Assembly (NCBI GenBank): GCA_002811645.1
Contig: PDIP01000027.1
Coordinates: forward strand, 58,717-122,716
Source: Corallochytrium limacisporum
Taxonomy: Eukaryota; Opisthokonta
Direction of reading: 5' to 3'
Length of the DNA: 64,000 bases
Below, piece after piece: positions 59,443-64,000 of this stretch. The translations under genes were made by a program, and so were the position numbers. The notes beneath the pieces are model-generated. The model searched no databases. It had not been told where the DNA came from and saw only the letters and a program-made list of their open reading frames with translations. How positions within the stretch are numbered: the stretch's first letter is position 1; every line of letters begins with the position of its first letter.

Positions 59443-60051
59443 ATGTCCCGCAGAATGGAAAGGTATTCAATCTCAAGTGTTGACCGTCCTGTGGGACCTT
59501 CTCTCTGTTCTAAACACGGACGACTCTGGAAGGAAACTGTCCAACGAGCAATGGACCAAAGGGGGAGCTGTGGGGCTGACGGCCGCGGAAGAGCACAAGG
59601 GTTTCGAGGTCGAGGACGGCATCATGGACAAAATAGAGGCGGTGGATACAACCACCGCCACCGTCGCCATCCCGGTGGATATCAACGTGGCGGGTACCAC
59701 GGGCAGCACAGTAAACGCCGCAGAATCGGCCATGGGTATCACCACAAGCGACCGCAAACAGACAGATCCAAGCCACTATGGTGGTTCCGACCGAGCATGA
59801 TTGAAAACCCATGGGCGCTTCTGGAAGCCAAAGTGGGCATGCATGGCACCGCAGTGGCCGACACTGACGCAGGAAAGAAGTTGATTGCAACCGCTGTTAC
59901 TGCACAGCTAGCTCCAAAGCCCACCCCCGAGCCACTGGACAGCAACACCACTACCGGAGGTGAAGAGGAGGAGCTGGACTCCATTATGGGCACCGCCGGA
60001 GGTACAACGCTAGATACGGCAGAAAATAAAAACATAGAGAAGAAAATTTAG
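59443..60051 (+). CDS. MPLKIP/TTDN1-like Gly/Arg-rich protein
   Basis: From the ATG at 59443 the protein has 202 residues. The first 110 are basic and rich in Gly, Arg and His with repeats of RG, GGY and HH kinds. Then comes KPLWWFRPSMIENPWALLEAK (motif at 114-128). This nearly repeats the only conserved motif of human MPLKIP (TTDN1), which reads NYFKPSMLEDPWAGLE; the Gly/Arg/Ser-rich part before it is also as in MPLKIP. Human TTDN1 is linked to trichothiodystrophy and works with RNA lariat/splicing factors, but its activity is unclear. Here the tail is Thr/Glu-rich. The reading frame is open for 213 codons further upstream into SPIN90; that part is antisense shadow. It converges with GDH 142 bases away. 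Confidence 0.6.
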   Translation: MSRRMERYSISSVDRPVGPSLCSKHGRLWKETVQRAMDQRGSCGADGRGRAQGFRGRGRHHGQNRGGGYNHRHRRHPGGYQRGGYHGQHSKRRRIGHGYHHKRPQTDRSKPLWWFRPSMIENPWALLEAKVGMHGTAVADTDAGKKLIATAVTAQLAPKPTPEPLDSNTTTGGEEEELDSIMGTAGGTTLDTAENKNIEKKI

Positions 60052-60193
60052 TGGAATTGAACAGGGTACTATGGACATGTTTCTTTGATTGAGAGTGTTA
60101 TGTTAGTCTCACTCTTACAGTCAGATGTAATACGTTTCCTTCCGCCTATGAGAAGAGTTGAATGCTACAGGTTGTTCGTTTGTGAAGCAGTGT

Positions 60194-61771
60194 CTAGAGG
60201 CCCTTGCTATCGCTTCCTCCGTACAAGTTGCTGAACAAGATACCGGAGCCCTCAACGACGGTCTTGATCTTGGCGATCGCATTGTACATACCGGCACTGC
60301 GAAGATCGCAGCGTTTTGCCCTCGCAGTCTGCATGATTTCCTGCGCGGCAACGTGCATGGTGTCGTCCAGACCAGAGTAGACGAGGTCAGCCTCAGTGGG
60401 ACCGTTGATGACAATCTCACGCTCCTTACCCTTCAACTCACGACCCAATTGTCCCTCAACGAATTCAACCAGCTTTCGCTTGCTCTGCTCTTCCCACTTG
60501 CGATTCAAACGTCCAAAGCGGACATGGCTAAGGTTCTTGAGCCACTCGAAGTAAGACACGGTCACACCGCCAGCATTGAGGTAGAAATCGGGGACGATGG
60601 GAATGCCACGGCCCTCCAGAATATCATGAGCAGCAGGGGTGCACGGTCCGTTGGCAGCCTCACCAATGATCTTGCACTTGAGCTGGGGTGCATTGGCCTT
60701 GTGGATCTGACGTTCCAGAGCAGCGGGGATAAGAATGTCGCATTCGACCTCCAGTCCGGACACTGGGTCGGGAATCCAGTCTCCGCCAGTGAAACCTTCG
60801 ATCGTTCCGTTTTGCTTCTTGTAGTCGGACAAAGCTTCGACATCAATTCCGTTCGGGTTGTGCACTGCACCGGTGACTTCGGAGACGCAGACAATCTTGG
60901 CGCCGTCCTGCGACATGAATTTGGCTGCGTAGTAGCCCACATTACCGAAACCTTGGATGACAACGGTCTTGTCCTTCATACCAGCAGACAGGCCAGTCTT
61001 CTGCTGAATCTCGGGGAAGTCCAAGAAGTACTTCATGCCGTAGTAGACACCGAGACCGGTGGCCTCAGTGCGGCCGCGTACACCACCCATCTGGATTGGC
61101 TTGCCGGTCACGCAGCCAAGGGAATCAACCTCACCAGGACGCAGCTGCATATATGTGTCCACTATCCAGGCCATCTCGCGGGCGCCCGTGTTGACATCAG
61201 GAGCAGGTACATCGATGCCCGGACCAATGAAGTTCTTCTGGGTCAGCTCCATAGTGAAACGACGGGTAATGTTCTCCAGCTGATGTTCGTTGAACTCCTT
61301 AGGATTGACAGTGATGCCTCCCTTGGCACCTCCGAAGGGCACATCGACGACCGCACACTTGTAGGTCATGAGAGCAGCCAAGGCCTCCACCTCTTGCAGA
61401 TCGACCTCGGTGCTGTAGCGGATACCACCCTTTACGGGCAGACGGTGGCGACTGTGCTGGGCACGGTAACCAGTGATTACCTTCCATGTGTTCTCGTCAG
61501 TCTTGACCGGGAAAGAGCAACGTAGGACCACATCACATGCTTTCATGTGCTCCATGAAACCTGGAGGAATTTCTTCATGCAAAGCAGCAGCCCGGTCGAA
61601 GAAGAGCTGTGCGCAGGTGAGGAAATTGGGCTCCTCCTGACGGACAGCATTGTACTCTTCCACCTTAGATGACATGAAAGCCTTCTGCGTCAGTCGCACG
61701 GGCGCTGCCAAAGTGACAGCATTCCGGACCGCAGCCCCGTTGGCGCGGGCCACAATCTGTGACAAACTCAT
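60194..61771 (-). CDS. GLUD1: Glutamate dehydrogenase, mitochondrial (animal-like, short antenna)
   Basis: Interconverts glutamate with 2-oxoglutarate and ammonia in the mitochondrial matrix. The first in-frame ATG is at 61771 (525 residues); the frame extends upstream only through an ATT. An Arg/Ala-rich N-terminus suggests a presequence. Visible motifs: LPVKGGIRYSTEVDLQEVEALA, catalytic-lysine region VPFGGAKGGI, PAPDVNTGAREMAWI, QGFGNVGYYAAKFM and SYFEWLKNLSHVRFGRL. After that a segment of about 70 residues (KWEEQSKRKLVEFVEGQLGR to YSGLDDTMHVAAQEIM) occupies the place of the animal antenna, but it is roughly 10 residues shorter than the mammalian one. Antenna-bearing GDH is known in animals and ciliates and carries allosteric control. 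An antisense frame of 455 codons overlies it and is a codon-bias shadow. Confidence 0.94.
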   Translation of the reverse strand: MSLSQIVARANGAAVRNAVTLAAPVRLTQKAFMSSKVEEYNAVRQEEPNFLTCAQLFFDRAAALHEEIPPGFMEHMKACDVVLRCSFPVKTDENTWKVITGYRAQHSRHRLPVKGGIRYSTEVDLQEVEALAALMTYKCAVVDVPFGGAKGGITVNPKEFNEHQLENITRRFTMELTQKNFIGPGIDVPAPDVNTGAREMAWIVDTYMQLRPGEVDSLGCVTGKPIQMGGVRGRTEATGLGVYYGMKYFLDFPEIQQKTGLSAGMKDKTVVIQGFGNVGYYAAKFMSQDGAKIVCVSEVTGAVHNPNGIDVEALSDYKKQNGTIEGFTGGDWIPDPVSGLEVECDILIPAALERQIHKANAPQLKCKIIGEAANGPCTPAAHDILEGRGIPIVPDFYLNAGGVTVSYFEWLKNLSHVRFGRLNRKWEEQSKRKLVEFVEGQLGRELKGKEREIVINGPTEADLVYSGLDDTMHVAAQEIMQTARAKRCDLRSAGMYNAIAKIKTVVEGSGILFSNLYGGSDSKGL

Positions 61772-64000
61772 AATTAACCGCGAAATGGACTCTATTGTCC
61801 CCAATTCTGCAGATTACTACTAAGGAGACAACAGTCCCAATAATGTGTGCCCGATCACCACTTATCAACTAGCTTCATCAGACTCTCTCCCTAAGAAAGT
61901 TTGCATTTGCAGAAAACAATGGGTGTTGTGGTTTTGCTCCTGTTGATACCAGGGGTTTATCATCCAACACTCAACCATACGACACCTGCAAGGCAAGTAG
62001 GGCACCGTAAGCTCTTTCAGAAACTCCACAAGGGGCTCGGCTGCAAGAAGAAGTGCATACATACACGCAGGGCCGGCCCCCTCCCCGGCGCCGCCCTGTG
62101 GGCACTTGCCAACAAGGGTAAGTATTTGCAAGCGGGATTACGAAATTGCTTTTATTGTCAACATCTGCTCAGAGAAATGCGGGAGGGCTACTGTATTAGA
62201 AGTGAGACGGAAAGGGTAGAGCCTTAGTAGGGGGCCACAACTGACCCATCGTCAAGACGAGGCCACCCGTAGTTGTTGCGACCTCCATATTGAGATACAC
62301 GCGACAAACCCCTGCCACACCGGCTGTTGTGCTTGCCGCTGAAACGGTTCCGTTGAGATCCTGCAGTGCGGATGGATCAGGAGAAGCTTACGGCCCACAA
62401 AAGCCTGTCGGTTTGGTGGTATATGGTTTTGGGCCTGCCGGGAGTGCGTATCCTCTGCCGCCCGTCACCCGTTACCCGCGCGATGAGAGCTCCGGAGAAG
62501 CGAACATGAAGAAAATTGGTACCGAATCCAACCCATTGCCGGTCGGTTGGATGGGATTGTATTTCCGAGGCTTGTGACAAACGAGCCCATGAGCATGCTT
62601 TCAGCAAGGCAAGCAACCGCTGCGTAAGCGGGAAGTGTTCTTGCGACCTAGAGGACCCAATATTCGTACACACGAGAGGGTATGGATCGGCTACTGAAGT
62701 ATGCGAGTGTTCGGTCCGTGGGAATTGGGCGTAAGATAGCACCTCCCTCGGAAAAAGTAACGAACATTCAGTACCATGTTATTGAATCCTGGCGGCCGCC
62801 GTGATGTCAACGCGGTGCCGCTGCCACGGCTGGACATCCTCCTCCTCCCCGTGTGCCTTACCCAAACATTTGTTTTGTTTATTTGCATTTGCGCAATGTG
62901 GGACTACGGAAGGCGGGTCTGGACAGCCCCTCCTGAGAAAAAAAATTAAACACCAAGAGTACGCACCTTCAACCACAACAAACACCCGAGTGTTACAGCC
63001 GTGGTCTTCATAGTGAATGTACCTTACGCACTCCTGGAAACCGGGGGCCAATAATTTCTACCCCCTAGTACAGGAGACAGGCAAGGGAGAGACGGCAATT
63101 AAGTCGCCGAGCTCTGCCTAAATTAGACTCCCGATCAAAATGGTGGTACACTGAACCCCCGCCATATGCAATTAAATTGGATTCACCTAGAGAGTGATTG
63201 GGGTTGGCCCCGAATTGTCGGAACAGGATTGGTGCCATGGGCAGCCTTCGACTGCGGGCGGAGGTTTTGTTTCACGGGGCCCGTGTATGCGCACCGAGGC
63301 CGCAATGGATACACGTGCGACGGCTCAACCAAAGTCTTATGTTCCAGAGAACTGACAGTAGCCATCAAGGTATCAAGCTGGTAAAAGAAAATGCCACAGG
63401 TACAGTGATGACCTCGAACAGGCACTCCGACACTTGCACAGATCTGGGCGGGAGGATGCCCGATTTGGATGCGTAAGCCGAGCGCAGGAATACTTGAAAG
63501 TGTGTATATATTCGAATCTCTGATATGGGTAACAATCATCTAGACTATCGCTGGCCTATTAAGATTCTGTAGCGCCTATATCCAAGGCAGATGGCTGCCA
63601 AGATGCCATGCCATAGAAGGTCCGACAAGCTGATCGATAGTAAACACTGATGTCCAGCATGGTGGATGTACGGCGATTGTGTTTACAAAGGGCATAGATA
63701 CATACCCGTAGGTACGCAAGGGCTCACTCCGAAGCAACGAATACAAGTTGGGAAGAACGTGCACGAGCGTCCAAACTACACCGGTACAAATTCTTTGGTT
63801 GTCCGTACTGTCCAGCACAAGCTCTCGCTGCCTAATAGCCTGTAACATAAAGCGAGACCGCCCTTTCATTCTTTTGTGGTCGGAGATTCGTTCAAGATCA
63901 GCGGTTGCTCTGAATATGATGTGATCGGTGAACAGGAGCAATTACCACAGCCACCACGGTCTCCAGCTACTACTCAGACGCAACAAGGGAGCGGTTGAAA
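61772..64000. other. Right-end region without a recognised gene
   Basis: About 2.2 kb. Open frames are short, overlap on both strands and have no family motif. The last kilobase is slightly AT-richer. A 121-codon minus frame (63941-63576) is the longest there. The beginning holds the GDH promoter; the rest could carry an unseen intron-containing gene or UTRs of genes outside the window. Confidence 0.45.

Noticed and set aside
60158-61525. 455-codon plus-strand frame
   Set aside because: Antisense to the clear glutamate dehydrogenase gene; its translation has no family motif.
63576-63941. 121-codon minus frame near the right end
   Set aside because: Longest frame there but without motif or domain-like pattern; could be part of an intron-containing gene, but nothing supports it.

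Overview
The window looks like nuclear DNA from a unicellular, intron-poor eukaryote that uses the standard genetic code. I recognise 25 protein families, each as one uninterrupted reading frame, plus two sizeable orphan genes and two small doubtful ORFs. Genes lie on both strands. Convergent 3' ends are very close (3 to about 470 bases) and divergent starts share 0.4 to 1.2 kb. I saw no tRNA, rRNA, transposon or CRISPR. The gene set (exportin-6, aftiphilin, SPIN90, a HAUS8-like augmin subunit, an MPLKIP/TTDN1-like protein, metaxin-2, DHTKD1, an animal-type PEP-synthase-like protein and a HAP2/GCS1-like gamete fusogen) argues against ordinary fungi or land plants. It fits a protist near the animal/amoebozoan side of the tree, but the lineage cannot be fixed from this sequence alone.

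Layout. 1-1.4 kb: low-complexity, G-rich and CA-repeat DNA. 1.4-12.4 kb: DHTKD1, ECHS1, the SUMO ligase NSE2, a HAUS8-like protein, PTAR1, metaxin-2 and mL63. 12.4-22.4 kb: exportin-6, an orphan gene, the GINS subunit SLD5, two small doubtful ORFs and ATP synthase subunit d. 22.7-31.3 kb: a 1737-residue membrane-anchored PEP-synthase-like protein and aftiphilin. 32.4-43.3 kb: a ubiquitin-specific protease, a LisH/WD40 protein, MAT1, exonuclease V and a GTPBP1-type GTPase. 43.4-50.5 kb: an orphan gene, the HAP2-like fusogen, a U1A/U2B''-type RNA-binding protein and tRNA dihydrouridine synthase 1. 51-61.8 kb: ADCK1-type kinase, BLM-type RecQ helicase, SPIN90, the MPLKIP-like protein and glutamate dehydrogenase. 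61.8-64 kb: no supported gene.

Functional themes. Seven genes are mitochondrial (DHTKD1, ECHS1, MTX2, mL63, ATP synthase d, ADCK1, GDH). DHTKD1 and its neighbour ECHS1 act two steps apart in lysine/tryptophan breakdown. Five genes serve DNA replication, repair or transcription (NSE2, SLD5, MAT1, EXO5, BLM). Exportin-6 and SPIN90 both concern actin. The most interesting item is the HAP2-like protein at 44.7-47.7 kb, a highly divergent candidate gamete fusogen that implies a sexual cycle. Second is the PEP-synthase-like protein, with an ATP-binding half and a phospho-histidine domain behind membrane segments. Functional calls rest on motifs and remembered family sequences; no database search was possible.
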